Shown here: piece after piece, positions 43,709-52,657 of the stretch | Numbering within the stretch: position 1 is the first letter of the stretch | Layout of the letters: the number at the start of each line of letters is the position of its first letter | Origin: Flavobacterium sp. Sd200 | GTDB taxonomy: Bacteria > Bacteroidota > Bacteroidia > Flavobacteriales > Flavobacteriaceae | Direction: 5' to 3' | NCBI RefSeq assembly: GCF_009826935.1 | Contig: NZ_WUMN01000011.1 | Span: 1-55,814, forward strand | DNA: 55,814 nucleotides | Position numbers and translations under genes: made by a program | Notes under the pieces: generated by a model | The model's input: the letters and a program-made list of their open reading frames with translations, nothing else | What the model was told of the DNA's origin: nothing | Database searches by the model: none

Positions 43709-45382
43709 TTATAAAATTAGGTGTGATTTATAGAGTTCATCAAGTTTGGCAAAAGCCAATTGTTTTATTTCCCTAAAGCATTCCTTGCAACGGAGTTCCA
43801 GTTCATTACTGTCCTCAATAGCGTACTCGTTTACGACTTTGTAGCGTATCATATCAGGATTAGCCGATAGCAGCAGGTATAATGAATTATCATCTTCCTG
43901 ACGGAAATACAATGAAAAATCTTTACCGGCAATAAACTGCATTAGCGCAAACAGATGCCCAATATTTACTCGGTTTGGCCTATAGCTAAGAAATAGTTCT
44001 ATGAACCCGAGGCAGCAGTTTACAATAGCCTGATGCAGCAGTGTGTTTTTCAGCAGTGCATCATCGGGATTAGTAAGTGATTTAGCCGTATTGAAATGGC
44101 TTTCTGCCAGCAGTGCACGGTTACGCCAGTAATTAACCGAATACTCCAAATCCCTTTCAAACGGCTGATCGGTAATGTTTAGATTACTGCCTACCTGAAT
44201 ACCGTTAACCGTAAGTTTGTTGAAGAACCATCGGTCGCTATCACGCTTTTTAGACATTAACTGTTTGCGATGTAGTAGCACTGTTACCTTGTGCTTTTTA
44301 CAAAAGGTATCCCTTACTTTGGCTTCGATCATTGCAGCGGGGTTGTCTTTCGGTTCAAGCGAGTAGACCAACAGGTAAAAGTGATAGCCGGGGTTGAAGT
44401 AATTCGACTTCGTTTTTTTAATTTGCGTATTAAACAGTTTGTAGCCAAAGCAGAACACCGCCCTTGTCTTGATATACGTTGAGATAATACCGCTTATCTG
44501 TTGTAGCATCTGACCGGCAAAGTAATCTTCCGGTAACTTTTGTTCAAGGATGCTGAGCCCTGCCGTTTCAGGTTGATGTAAGGTTTTGAGTTTGGCCTTG
44601 TAATCCAAATACAATTTGTTGTAAAGGCTCCGCGCTTCTCCATAGAACTGACGCACCTTTGCGTTAGCTTTTTTCAGTGTATCAACATTGACTTCTAATT
44701 TTGTTTTGTAGATGATAGCGTTTCGTGAGGCATTCAGAAACTCCAGTAAACTTTTACCCTCATCGACATTTGGATTGATAATTTCATCAAGCGAAGGTGC
44801 AAAATCTGCAATCCACCTGTACTGCCCAAATAAATCTTGCCCATCTTTAAGCCCTTCACCATGTAATTCCGATATCATCATGTATATAAACCGCAAGCCC
44901 TGATGCAGTGCATGGGCCGCTTCTATATGCCGTTCCGTACGCATATAATCATCACACAAACGCAGATACGCATCAATAGTCCAGATCATCTCGCCGGAAC
45001 GTTTTCGGAGGCGGTACGTGTAATACTTTGTCTTTAGCTTTACAGGATGGAAAACCTTTGCTTCGGGTGCGCAGTACACAAGGTTCTCTGCATTGCAGTG
45101 CATTATAAAATAGGGAAAGCCCTTTTTATAAGCATGTTCTACCCAATGGCCGCTAAAATACTTAAACACAATGTTGGGGTGGTCGTCTGCCAGTTTACTG
45201 TCATGCAGCGCATCGTCGTCCTGGGCATTATTATCGCTCATGATAACTGACACTAGTGTTTTGTGTTCCAAGGGCAAAACATACACTGCATCGATGTGCA
45301 GGAAACTGACCAAATGATTTACGGCCTCTCCCAGTTCTTCGTGATTGGGAAAGGTCTGCGGGATTTTAATTTCATACTTCAT
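43709..45382 (-). CDS. Tandem nucleotidyltransferase-like/HEPN-like protein
   Basis: 557 aa that reads as two related halves. Half one has a nucleotidyltransferase-like alpha/beta part (residues 1-125) and a helical HEPN-like part (LRLCDDYMRTERHIEAAHALHQGL, later ASRNAIIYKTKL). Half two has AVFCFGYKLFNTQ and YHFYLLVYSLE (a fold like the MNT strand pair but without GS-x-DxD residues), and a clearer HEPN segment HFNTAKSLTNPDDALLK with LLHQAIVNCCLGFIELFL. Related genes occur on Bacteroidota mobile elements. A catalytic role is not shown; it may be a defence or regulatory protein. It is divergent from the XRE gene. Confidence 0.6.
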   Translation of the reverse strand: MKYEIKIPQTFPNHEELGEAVNHLVSFLHIDAVYVLPLEHKTLVSVIMSDNNAQDDDALHDSKLADDHPNIVFKYFSGHWVEHAYKKGFPYFIMHCNAENLVYCAPEAKVFHPVKLKTKYYTYRLRKRSGEMIWTIDAYLRLCDDYMRTERHIEAAHALHQGLRFIYMMISELHGEGLKDGQDLFGQYRWIADFAPSLDEIINPNVDEGKSLLEFLNASRNAIIYKTKLEVNVDTLKKANAKVRQFYGEARSLYNKLYLDYKAKLKTLHQPETAGLSILEQKLPEDYFAGQMLQQISGIISTYIKTRAVFCFGYKLFNTQIKKTKSNYFNPGYHFYLLVYSLEPKDNPAAMIEAKVRDTFCKKHKVTVLLHRKQLMSKKRDSDRWFFNKLTVNGIQVGSNLNITDQPFERDLEYSVNYWRNRALLAESHFNTAKSLTNPDDALLKNTLLHQAIVNCCLGFIELFLSYRPNRVNIGHLFALMQFIAGKDFSLYFRQEDDNSLYLLLSANPDMIRYKVVNEYAIEDSNELELRCKECFREIKQLAFAKLDELYKSHLIL

Positions 45383-45540
45383 AAACTCCGTTTTTGCTGT
45401 GAAACATCAGTGAAAAAGCTTATTTTTGCTTATACACAGCAAGTAACTACCTCACGGTAGCGTACCGAACCACAGCGGTTTGTATAATACCAGTTACAGG
45501 TTGTGTTTTACCAACTGAATATTTCTTACAGAATCTTGAA

Positions 45541-45548
45541 TACCTTTG
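45541..45548 (+). promoter_or_regulatory. -7 element TACCTTTG directly before the XRE gene
   Basis: An exact TAnnTTTG match ending 4 nt before the ATG, so transcription would begin at or next to the start codon. The -33 element is poor. Confidence 0.4.
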
Positions 45549-45552
45549 AGTT

Positions 45553-45957
45553 ATGAGCACAGCAACTAAAAATCACATAGGAAGAAAAATTAGCCGTATC
45601 CGCGAACTACGCGATATGAAGCAGGAAGCACTAGCCCAGGCTTTGGGTATTAGCCAACAGGCGGTTTCTAATATTGAAAACAGTGAAACGGTTGAAGATG
45701 CTAAACTCGAAGAAATAGCCAGGGCTTTGGGAGTTACTGTGGAGGGTATCAAACAGTTTTCAGAAGAAGCTGTTTTTAATATTATCTCAAATACTTATCA
45801 TAACACCAGTAGTGACACTTCAACTCTGATAGCAAGTTCTCTGAACTACCAGCCTACGTTCAATACCGTTGAAAAAATTGTTGAATTGTATGAACGACTT
45901 TTACAAGCGGAAAAAGATAAAGTTGAGTATTTAGAGAGATTATTTAACAATAAATAG
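45553..45957 (+). CDS. XRE-family helix-turn-helix regulator
   Basis: 134 aa. The HTH (IRELRDMKQEALAQALGISQQAVSNIE, about residues 15-41) is followed by a flexible middle and a C-terminal coiled coil (VEKIVELYERLLQAEKDKVEYLERLF), probably for dimerisation. It is divergent from the NT/HEPN-like operon and 170 bp away, so it may control that operon and itself. A strong terminator follows. Confidence 0.88.
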   Translation: MSTATKNHIGRKISRIRELRDMKQEALAQALGISQQAVSNIENSETVEDAKLEEIARALGVTVEGIKQFSEEAVFNIISNTYHNTSSDTSTLIASSLNYQPTFNTVEKIVELYERLLQAEKDKVEYLERLFNNK

Positions 45958-45975
45958 TTAGTTATATATTACTTT

Positions 45976-46017
45976 AACTGAAGAGAGACTGGTTTAATGG
46001 TAGTCTCTCTTCTAGTT
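45976..46017. terminator. Bidirectional terminator
   Basis: AACTGAAGAGAGACT pairs with AGTCTCTCTTCTAGTT (one bulged base) around an 11-nt loop, between the convergent XRE gene and the 229-aa gene. Confidence 0.85.
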
Positions 46018-46031
46018 TAAGATTAAATGAA

Positions 46032-46721
46032 CTATTTATCTTTGCCTATTAAGATATCAGCTATTATAGATAACTGTATTGAATTCAATACATTGTAATC
46101 GGCGTAATCTAGGGAAGTGTTAATTACAAAATAAGATAGATGAAAATAATATTTCGAGATTATTTTTAAATGTTGAGGGTTAGAAAAAATCAGTCTTTCA
46201 TTAAAATTTAAAAACTGATTTTCTTGAGAATAACTTTCATATATGGCTCGGTAAGTTCTATGTGCGTACTTTGGGTATTGTCTATATACATCTCTCGTTA
46301 ACTCTGAAAGTTCCAAACTCTCTTCTTTTTTTATCCAATCTCTATAATCACCATGCGAAATAACTTCATTTTTATACCACTTTACTAGGTACTTTTCTTT
46401 TTGCGATTTATTCAATAACTCTAAAATATGCATATTTTCCATTACATCTCTAAATACTCTACTTGCCATTCGAATATTACCGTACATTATCTGTTGATGG
46501 CAGTCTAACAATGATGAACTAATATCATTTAGAATTAACCAATTTGCCTTTTTTAAATCGTTTAAATTGTCGTTAAAAGTTCCATTTAAAAAATTTGATT
46601 GTCTGATAACTTCATTTAAAAAGATTTTACATTCATCATTGAACTGATTTATTTCCTCTAATGTATATCCAATTGTGAACGCCTTAATTGTACTCTCCTT
46701 ATCCCAGATTTCACTTTTCAT
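46032..46721 (-). CDS. Unknown all-helical protein of the AT-rich cargo block
   Basis: 229 aa, no signal peptide, predicted to be nearly all alpha-helix. The core reads SSSLLDCHQQIMYGNIRMASRVF and MENMHILELLNKS, which slightly resembles DUF5677/HEPN-type helical proteins, but I cannot assign it. The gene starts 9 nt after the stop of the VWA gene, so it belongs to the same operon. Base composition is more AT-rich than in the mobilisation genes. Confidence 0.65.
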   Translation of the reverse strand: MKSEIWDKESTIKAFTIGYTLEEINQFNDECKIFLNEVIRQSNFLNGTFNDNLNDLKKANWLILNDISSSLLDCHQQIMYGNIRMASRVFRDVMENMHILELLNKSQKEKYLVKWYKNEVISHGDYRDWIKKEESLELSELTRDVYRQYPKYAHRTYRAIYESYSQENQFLNFNERLIFSNPQHLKIISKYYFHLSYFVINTSLDYADYNVLNSIQLSIIADILIGKDK

Positions 46722-46730
46722 AATTGAGGA

Positions 46731-47885
46731 TTAAGTTAAGTTATTTTTCATAGTTAGGTGTACACGTTGCTCTTTTAGAATTTCAGGCTCTAACAAGTAT
46801 GGAACGACCTCTTTTCTTAGCAGACTGGTTAAAAGATTAGGAATGTGAAAATGTGTCATCTGCTTATCATCTTGACAATTGATAACTCGATATAACTCAT
46901 AATTATCCTTGTTATCTAAAAAGAAATCCCACTCATTTGAAGTCAAATAAAACGTTGGTTTCTCACGGACTGTGCCTTTAACTTCAATAAAAGTATTATA
47001 TGGTTCTAATATCTGAAAGTCGTATGGGTAACTAGACTCGCTAATTTGATTGAGCCATTTTACAGATGATTTCCCATATTTCTCACATAATATATTATAA
47101 ATATAGCTTTCAGTAATCAATCGGATTTGCTCACTATATTCCTCATCTATTGTAAGTGTAGTGGAATCTAATTCGGAGGCAGAAATCAATTTTGTAGCTC
47201 TCTCCTGTTTTTCTTTTTTTATAATGTAATTAAGATTGGTTATAGCATTTGTTAATACCGCAATTCTTAAAGGCTCAAACACTTTCTCAATGTCTTTCTC
47301 AATAACATCTTTTGATTTTATATTTATGAATCCACCTGTTGCAATTGATTTAATATTCTGTTCGACAGCTCCCTCTAAGGCTAATCCTATTACAAATATT
47401 TTACATGAAACTCCTGACATCAAATTAATATTTTTAGCTGCGATCAAATAGTTCCCACCACCATTTTCTTCTCCGTCAGTAAGTAAAATAATTTTTCTAT
47501 CTAAGTTGGGGAAATTTTGTAAATTACGAAGTGACTCATTTAAAGCAGCAGTGATAGGAGTTCCACCACTTGGAGGATCTGATAATCCATTTATTACCTT
47601 TTTGATTTCTTTAATTTCTAATTCACCGGAATAAATTAATTCAATATCTAATCCTTCTGCATTTACATTAGACTTAGTCTTCGCTGTTCCACGGAAAGTA
47701 CGAATGTATATTTGTTGTGTGTAATCTTCAATACTTGGCAGTACATTTTGAATTAAAATTCTTTTTATAATCGACATACGCGTTTCTCCATCTATTCGAT
47801 AATCTCCAATATTTTCTGGAACTCTTGTCATCCCCCCCATGCTTCCTGATTTATCAATGAGGATTTCGACTATTGTTGATTTCAT
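46731..47885 (-). CDS. VWA domain fused to a DUF3883 (NOV_C) nuclease-like domain
   Basis: 384 aa. Residues 5-205 are a von Willebrand A domain with a full MIDAS: DKSGS (11-15), the Thr of SGGTPIT (109), and Asp137 in LLTDGEENGGG. Residues 250-375 match DUF3883: YPYDFQILEP (Asp289), FIEVKGT (Glu301, Lys303) and FYLTSNEWDFF, a D...ExK pattern of PD-(D/E)XK enzymes. A metal-dependent adaptor domain joined to a nuclease-like domain suits a defence protein. It precedes the 229-aa gene by 9 nt. Function is inference; I do not know a described system with exactly this protein. Confidence 0.8.
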   Translation of the reverse strand: MKSTIVEILIDKSGSMGGMTRVPENIGDYRIDGETRMSIIKRILIQNVLPSIEDYTQQIYIRTFRGTAKTKSNVNAEGLDIELIYSGELEIKEIKKVINGLSDPPSGGTPITAALNESLRNLQNFPNLDRKIILLTDGEENGGGNYLIAAKNINLMSGVSCKIFVIGLALEGAVEQNIKSIATGGFINIKSKDVIEKDIEKVFEPLRIAVLTNAITNLNYIIKKEKQERATKLISASELDSTTLTIDEEYSEQIRLITESYIYNILCEKYGKSSVKWLNQISESSYPYDFQILEPYNTFIEVKGTVREKPTFYLTSNEWDFFLDNKDNYELYRVINCQDDKQMTHFHIPNLLTSLLRKEVVPYLLEPEILKEQRVHLTMKNNLT

Positions 47886-48269
47886 ATGGCGATATTATAG
47901 ATTAGAAAAATTACACCAGAGTAGGAATTTGCTTTTCGCATAATACTTCCAACTTTTAAATATAATTAAAGCTACGATTTTAATTTTAGAAACATATATT
48001 TATATATACGTATTTCTTTACGTACAAGTTCCTTAAATATCATAAGAAAACTTATATATAGGAAAATGAAACCTTTCGGCAACCTGTCGGAAGGCCCTAT
48101 TAATATCGCAACAAGAGCATAATGTGGTATGGTTTTTAATTCGAGAAGAAAATTTCCCGCCACGAAAAAGCAAAAAAGCATCTACGTAAGCGTATGCTGT
48201 AGACTGTGAACGCATTGTCTAGCTGTTCATTTCCGTGCTGGAATTTGCTCAACCGATTTGTTTTCAAGG
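47886..48269. other. 384-bp gap with a GC-richer structured island
   Basis: The VWA gene promoter should lie next to 47,900-48,000, where the sequence is very AT-rich. From about 48,065 to 48,250 it is richer in GC and contains hairpins, for example CCTTTCGGCA / TGTCGGAAGG (48070-48094) and TCTACGTAAGCGTATGCTGTAGA. Two short minus-strand frames occur here (up to 69 codons), but neither looks like a protein. A small RNA or a degenerate mobile repeat is possible. Confidence 0.5.
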
Positions 48270-51200
48270 TCAACTAAATATTTTTGATCTCTTTACCTCT
48301 GTAAAAGAATAAATTGGTATTGGTACATCTTGAATAAACTTAACTGGTAATTGATAGGACGAAATAACAATAGGCTGGACATTATAGCCAATGACATCTT
48401 TTCCTATTTTCTTAGAAAGTGTTTCAAGGTTATATTTGATAAAATTTCCCCTATTTACATGTTTAGGCAGTTGTTTGTCAATATAATTTTTTGCGTCATT
48501 TTGAAAGTCGTACATGATTTTTGCTTGTTTGGTATTCTTACATTCTATCAAGTAGACTGTTTTGGTATTATCATCGACAACAAGAACATCAATATCTCCA
48601 TAGTCTTTCTCGGCATTTGGGAAAACACTTTTTCGAACTTTGATTTCCTGTTCATGAACATATATCGACTGTTGCTTTAACCATTGTAATACTGTATCTC
48701 TATATTCTTTGCCTTTAATAATATTACGTTCCTTTACCAATTTACTTATTTCAGGATATTGCTTTTCGTCTACCTTCAGTAACCCATTAAAGAATATATA
48801 CATTAAATTTTCAGAAGCCATTGCTAAGTGTCTTGCACTCCAAATAAAACTATAAGAACCGTCTTCCATTTTAATTTTTAGAAGAGGCCTACGTACATAT
48901 GAAAACTCTCTGTTGTATCTCCATGTGTTTATATCAGAGGCGAAATAACCTAAAGGTGGGGTGTCGAAACGTCCCCTTGTTTCTAATGACATAAATTTTA
49001 TAAAGGCTTCTATTTCTCCATTTTCTAAAATTGAATTAGTACTAATCATAGGAATGAGCTCATCTTCTTTGCAATAGTAATAGGATGCTTTATTTTCAAA
49101 ACAGCGTACGGACAAAAATCTTAAAATTGCTATTATTCTACTAAAAGCAATCCCTAATTCATCTTTAAAGATTTTATCAATTTTGTCATGATATGGGTCT
49201 AAAGGAATATTTTCGTCCTTTTTTATTACTTTAAAAAGGCTATCGAAACTTTCATTACTTTCTTGTACTTCATCCATTATAACAGATTCTCTATAATTAT
49301 GTATCACAGAATCATAGAAGTCGTGATTTAACCCTATTCTTCCAGACGGAAGCAATCCTATTTCAGGATCATCTAATTTAAGTTGAATAGAATCAATTAC
49401 GTTTCCATAGAAATTTATTTCTGATAATAAGGCTATTAAAAAATCTACATCATTGTCATTAACAACGTCATCTCCAAAATACGGCTCTGCGACTATGCAC
49501 TCTATTAGGCTTCTTGTCGTGTGAGATGATTTAATTATATCAGTATTAGCTTTCTTATATTCTTCTACAATATCTTGATAATGTGAAAAACATTCTAATT
49601 TGGCAGTGAGGCTTAGGTCTAGATAACCTGACTTATATATTATTGCTTCGTGTCTTAAAATGACATGTTTTAAAAGTTCAAAAGAATTAAAATGTTTTAG
49701 CCTTAATCTAAGTTGATTTCTTAAAGAAGTAATTAAGTCATATAACAGTGTTAATTTATCATCAACACTGGTGATTGCACTTGGTACAGATTTTTGATAA
49801 TTAAGCCATTTCACATTGTTCTCAAGTATTATGGCTGAATCTGCATCCGACAAAAATCTAGCCGTTGGAATGTACAATGAATATCTCTTTATGCTATCGT
49901 CCATATGTGAAGTCAATATCATTTTTTTCCTGCTTAAAGGCATAAAAGCGTCAAGAAGATTCTGTATGTCATGCTCTCCAAATATCTTAATACCTTGTGT
50001 TTCTCCAAACTTTTTGAAACTATGAAGTATGCTATCTACTAACAAGCGCTCTCCATAATTATCTTTTCTGTGCAGGACATTGAAAATTTCGAGGGGGATT
50101 ATAATTTTAATTTTCCGGTTGCTAATATTTATATTACTTTCAATATTAAGGTCATTATCGTTTAGCGTTTCCTGTCCTCCCGTCTTTAAGAACTGCCGAA
50201 GTTCTTCGGAGAAAAATAGAGTAATTTCAATAGGATATCTACCCAATTTATTTACAAATGGCATCAGGTGTTCTCTGAGTTCGTAAAGCCAATATACCAT
50301 TGCTTCAATGAAGCTGTTACTTAACGAATCTCTTGTTGAATCGGAAGTCAACCAAATAGGTAAAGAATAATATTCTAATGCAACCCTTAATTTGCCATAT
50401 AAAATCTCTTCAGACGTGTAAATGGGCGCGTATTGTTGAGTCTTAGTTACGGGTAAGTATCCAGGACTACCATTCTCATTAATGTAAAATATAAAGTGTT
50501 TATCGTTTTTTTGTGTAGCCTCGATTGCAATATTGCCTTGTGTAGCGAAATCAAAACTTAGAACATTTGGCATTTTTTCATCTGTTCTGTAAAATGATTC
50601 TCTGTTGCTCATATAGTACTTATAGTACGTGAGTGTCGAGTAGAATGGCATTATTTCAACACTTCTATCATCATGAACTATATTTTCAGCCCTTGCATAT
50701 TTCCATAAAGAAAGCTTGTCAAAGTCCCAGTTTGTAAATAGTCTATCTATGTCGAAAAAGTTTAAAGCCAACATATAAGTTGCTTCATCAATATCTTCAA
50801 ATCCGTATGATTGAATTTCATCCAGTTCATAAGATGCAAATACGAATAAGGATAGAAATTCAACTTGGTAATCAAATTTTGCCTTTAATAAGGCCATTAC
50901 CTCATTTGCCCTTGACTCAATAGAATTATCTTTATCAACGGGTAAGAAACAAACGTAGGCAAGTTTATTATTATCAAATTGCCAGATGGACTCATATTGA
51001 TTTAATTCAATATCAACCTTAAGTTTCGACCAATATGACCCTAAATAATGGTGTAGTTCGTAAATTAATCTTCTATTGTAGCAAAAATCTAAGACGTTTT
51101 GTTCTTCTCTTGACTTGGCGACTTCCCTGATAAATAAATTTAAACAGTACATCTGAGCAGATGGCATTGCTAAATAATATTTACCACCTACCTTCAAAAA

Positions 51201-51932
51201 TGGCTTTTGAATTAAAATAGTTTCTTCCCCTTCATTATTTATAACTTCTGACTGGTGAGTAGAAAAATAGCTTATTACATCATGCGCTATTTGAAACTTG
51301 GCGTATATATTCTCAATATCATTTTGGGTAAACTCGAATAGGCTCTTATGCCTATCAGCAAAATCTTGTTCGGGGAAATATATTTGACCTCTATAATCAT
51401 CTTCAGACATATTTCTTTGTAGTCCAATACTTTTTGAAATTCTATCATGTATATATAGTAAGAATACTGTACCTTCTCTAATTATATCTTTTGTTTCGTC
51501 TGCTAAAGAATCATCAATGTGGAAAATGCTATTCAGTAGGAGTTGATTAATATTAGTACTGTCTTTGGCAATCCCAGGAAAGACAATATTATTTCCATTG
51601 AAAAACATTAGATTCTCAGTTGCACATGATTCTAATGGGTCTTCTCGGTAATCATAATCGTATTCTTTGTGGATTGTTTTTATTAACTGGTCGTATTTTG
51701 AGACCTCTTTATCATTGATGTTTTGGCATATCTTATCCTGAATAGATTCAAGGCGAACTAATTTCGCCTGATTAATAGGTAAGATTTGAAGGAGTGAAAG
51801 GACTTTTAAGGCTTCCAATGAGCTGAAGGATGATAAATAACCTGAAAACGTCAAGTTGTCTGAGAAGATACAGCATTTTTTATACTTTTTCCCGCTTCCA
51901 CATGGGCATAAATCGTTTCGTCCTGTTTTCAT
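48270..51932 (-). CDS. Large SEC-C / PD-(D/E)XK nuclease-like protein
   Basis: 1220 aa. The N-terminus is a SEC-C zinc motif (NDLCPCGSGKKYKKCC, residues 6-21). The middle thousand residues are mostly helical and I recognise no family in them. The C-terminal 115 residues hold DYGDIDVLVVDD and VYLIECKNTKQ (Asp1115, Glu1130, Lys1132), the Asp and E-x-K motifs of a Mrr/NERD-like PD-(D/E)XK nuclease. No transmembrane segment or helicase motif. It is the first gene of the AT-rich cargo block, 340 nt before the VWA gene on the same strand. A role in defence is inferred from the domains and the mobile context. Confidence 0.8.
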   Translation of the reverse strand: MKTGRNDLCPCGSGKKYKKCCIFSDNLTFSGYLSSFSSLEALKVLSLLQILPINQAKLVRLESIQDKICQNINDKEVSKYDQLIKTIHKEYDYDYREDPLESCATENLMFFNGNNIVFPGIAKDSTNINQLLLNSIFHIDDSLADETKDIIREGTVFLLYIHDRISKSIGLQRNMSEDDYRGQIYFPEQDFADRHKSLFEFTQNDIENIYAKFQIAHDVISYFSTHQSEVINNEGEETILIQKPFLKVGGKYYLAMPSAQMYCLNLFIREVAKSREEQNVLDFCYNRRLIYELHHYLGSYWSKLKVDIELNQYESIWQFDNNKLAYVCFLPVDKDNSIESRANEVMALLKAKFDYQVEFLSLFVFASYELDEIQSYGFEDIDEATYMLALNFFDIDRLFTNWDFDKLSLWKYARAENIVHDDRSVEIMPFYSTLTYYKYYMSNRESFYRTDEKMPNVLSFDFATQGNIAIEATQKNDKHFIFYINENGSPGYLPVTKTQQYAPIYTSEEILYGKLRVALEYYSLPIWLTSDSTRDSLSNSFIEAMVYWLYELREHLMPFVNKLGRYPIEITLFFSEELRQFLKTGGQETLNDNDLNIESNINISNRKIKIIIPLEIFNVLHRKDNYGERLLVDSILHSFKKFGETQGIKIFGEHDIQNLLDAFMPLSRKKMILTSHMDDSIKRYSLYIPTARFLSDADSAIILENNVKWLNYQKSVPSAITSVDDKLTLLYDLITSLRNQLRLRLKHFNSFELLKHVILRHEAIIYKSGYLDLSLTAKLECFSHYQDIVEEYKKANTDIIKSSHTTRSLIECIVAEPYFGDDVVNDNDVDFLIALLSEINFYGNVIDSIQLKLDDPEIGLLPSGRIGLNHDFYDSVIHNYRESVIMDEVQESNESFDSLFKVIKKDENIPLDPYHDKIDKIFKDELGIAFSRIIAILRFLSVRCFENKASYYYCKEDELIPMISTNSILENGEIEAFIKFMSLETRGRFDTPPLGYFASDINTWRYNREFSYVRRPLLKIKMEDGSYSFIWSARHLAMASENLMYIFFNGLLKVDEKQYPEISKLVKERNIIKGKEYRDTVLQWLKQQSIYVHEQEIKVRKSVFPNAEKDYGDIDVLVVDDNTKTVYLIECKNTKQAKIMYDFQNDAKNYIDKQLPKHVNRGNFIKYNLETLSKKIGKDVIGYNVQPIVISSYQLPVKFIQDVPIPIYSFTEVKRSKIFS

Positions 51933-52008
51933 TTGTAGTATTTTAGCTCTAATTTAGGAAATAATTCTATCCCTAGTAAAAAGGGGGAAATTACGATAGA
52001 AAAAATTG

Positions 52009-52025
52009 CGAATACAGTGTATTCG
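52009..52025. promoter_or_regulatory. Perfect palindrome upstream of the 1220-aa gene
   Basis: CGAATAC-AGT-GTATTCG, 7-bp arms with a 3-nt spacer, about 80 nt upstream of the ATG. This size and symmetry fit a dimeric repressor operator. Confidence 0.5.
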
Positions 52026-52056
52026 TAAATGCGTACTTTCAATAATCAACGAAATG

Positions 52057-52091
52057 AATGAATTGTGCACACACCGTATGCACAATTCATT
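52057..52091. repeat. 13-bp inverted repeat at the end of the mobilisation operon
   Basis: AATGAATTGTGCA (52057-52069) and TGCACAATTCATT (52079-52091) are exactly complementary around 9 nt. The right arm includes the stop of the 186-aa gene. There is no T tract on the minus strand, so it may be an intrinsic barrier or a protein-binding site. Confidence 0.6.
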
Positions 52092-52647
52092 TATCTTTTC
52101 CTTTCACCGAGAAATTATAGGCTTTATTCATTATTATTTTGATGGCTTTATCATTGTTCCGATACATATAATCCCAAGAATTTCTAATCCTGTCGTTTTC
52201 TAACTGCTGTATCTCAACCTCTTTTTTGCTCTGTGTATAATCAATTCCCCAGCTATAAGCAAGGTTAAGGGCGAAGGCAGCAACCGGCAATAAAAACCAT
52301 CTCCCGAAAACTATTCTATAGAAAAGCTTTGCATCCTGTTCCGGGAAAAGTAATATCTGAAGTTTCCTTGTTATACTTTTCGGTTCCCTGCCAATCATGT
52401 ATTTAATATCCAAAAATCCTTTTTCCAATGCACTTTTTACCGGAGCAATATCTATACTTACAGGAACTTCGCTTTTTGACGCTTGTTGTTCATTAAATCC
52501 ATCAAGCTTTTTTCCAAGATTATCTATAGCAATAATCAGCTCGCCGATGTTTTGATTCGTCGTTTTTTGTTCAACCGTAAATTCTTCAAGCACTAATTGT
52601 AGTGTATCCCTGTCAAGTTGATTTTTTCCATTCGTTTCCATAGTCAT
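52087..52647 (-). CDS. Mobilisation-operon protein with one membrane segment, unknown function
   Basis: 186 aa. The N-terminal half is a predicted coiled coil (DTLQLVLEEFTVEQKTTNQN), then one hydrophobic segment near residues 114-132 (WFLLPVAAFALNLAYSWG) and a charged C-terminal helix. Such proteins follow relaxase genes in Bacteroidota mobilisable elements; a role in relaxosome-membrane coupling is a guess. It begins 10 nt after the relaxase stop. Confidence 0.7.
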   Translation of the reverse strand: MTMETNGKNQLDRDTLQLVLEEFTVEQKTTNQNIGELIIAIDNLGKKLDGFNEQQASKSEVPVSIDIAPVKSALEKGFLDIKYMIGREPKSITRKLQILLFPEQDAKLFYRIVFGRWFLLPVAAFALNLAYSWGIDYTQSKKEVEIQQLENDRIRNSWDYMYRNNDKAIKIIMNKAYNFSVKGKDK

Positions 52648-52657
52648 TCATCATTAG

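Noticed and set aside
46032..46721. Assignment of the 229-aa protein as an AbiV or DUF5677 member
   Set aside because: The resemblance is only general helical character; no specific motif supports it.
47972..48215. Two short minus-strand frames in the 384-bp gap
   Set aside because: They overlap in different frames, have odd composition and no recognisable features.
52019..52028. GTATTCGTAA in the element resembles the xylan-locus 19-bp motif
   Set aside because: Only ten bases match, it is part of a perfect palindrome of its own, and it sits beside unrelated genes; most likely chance.
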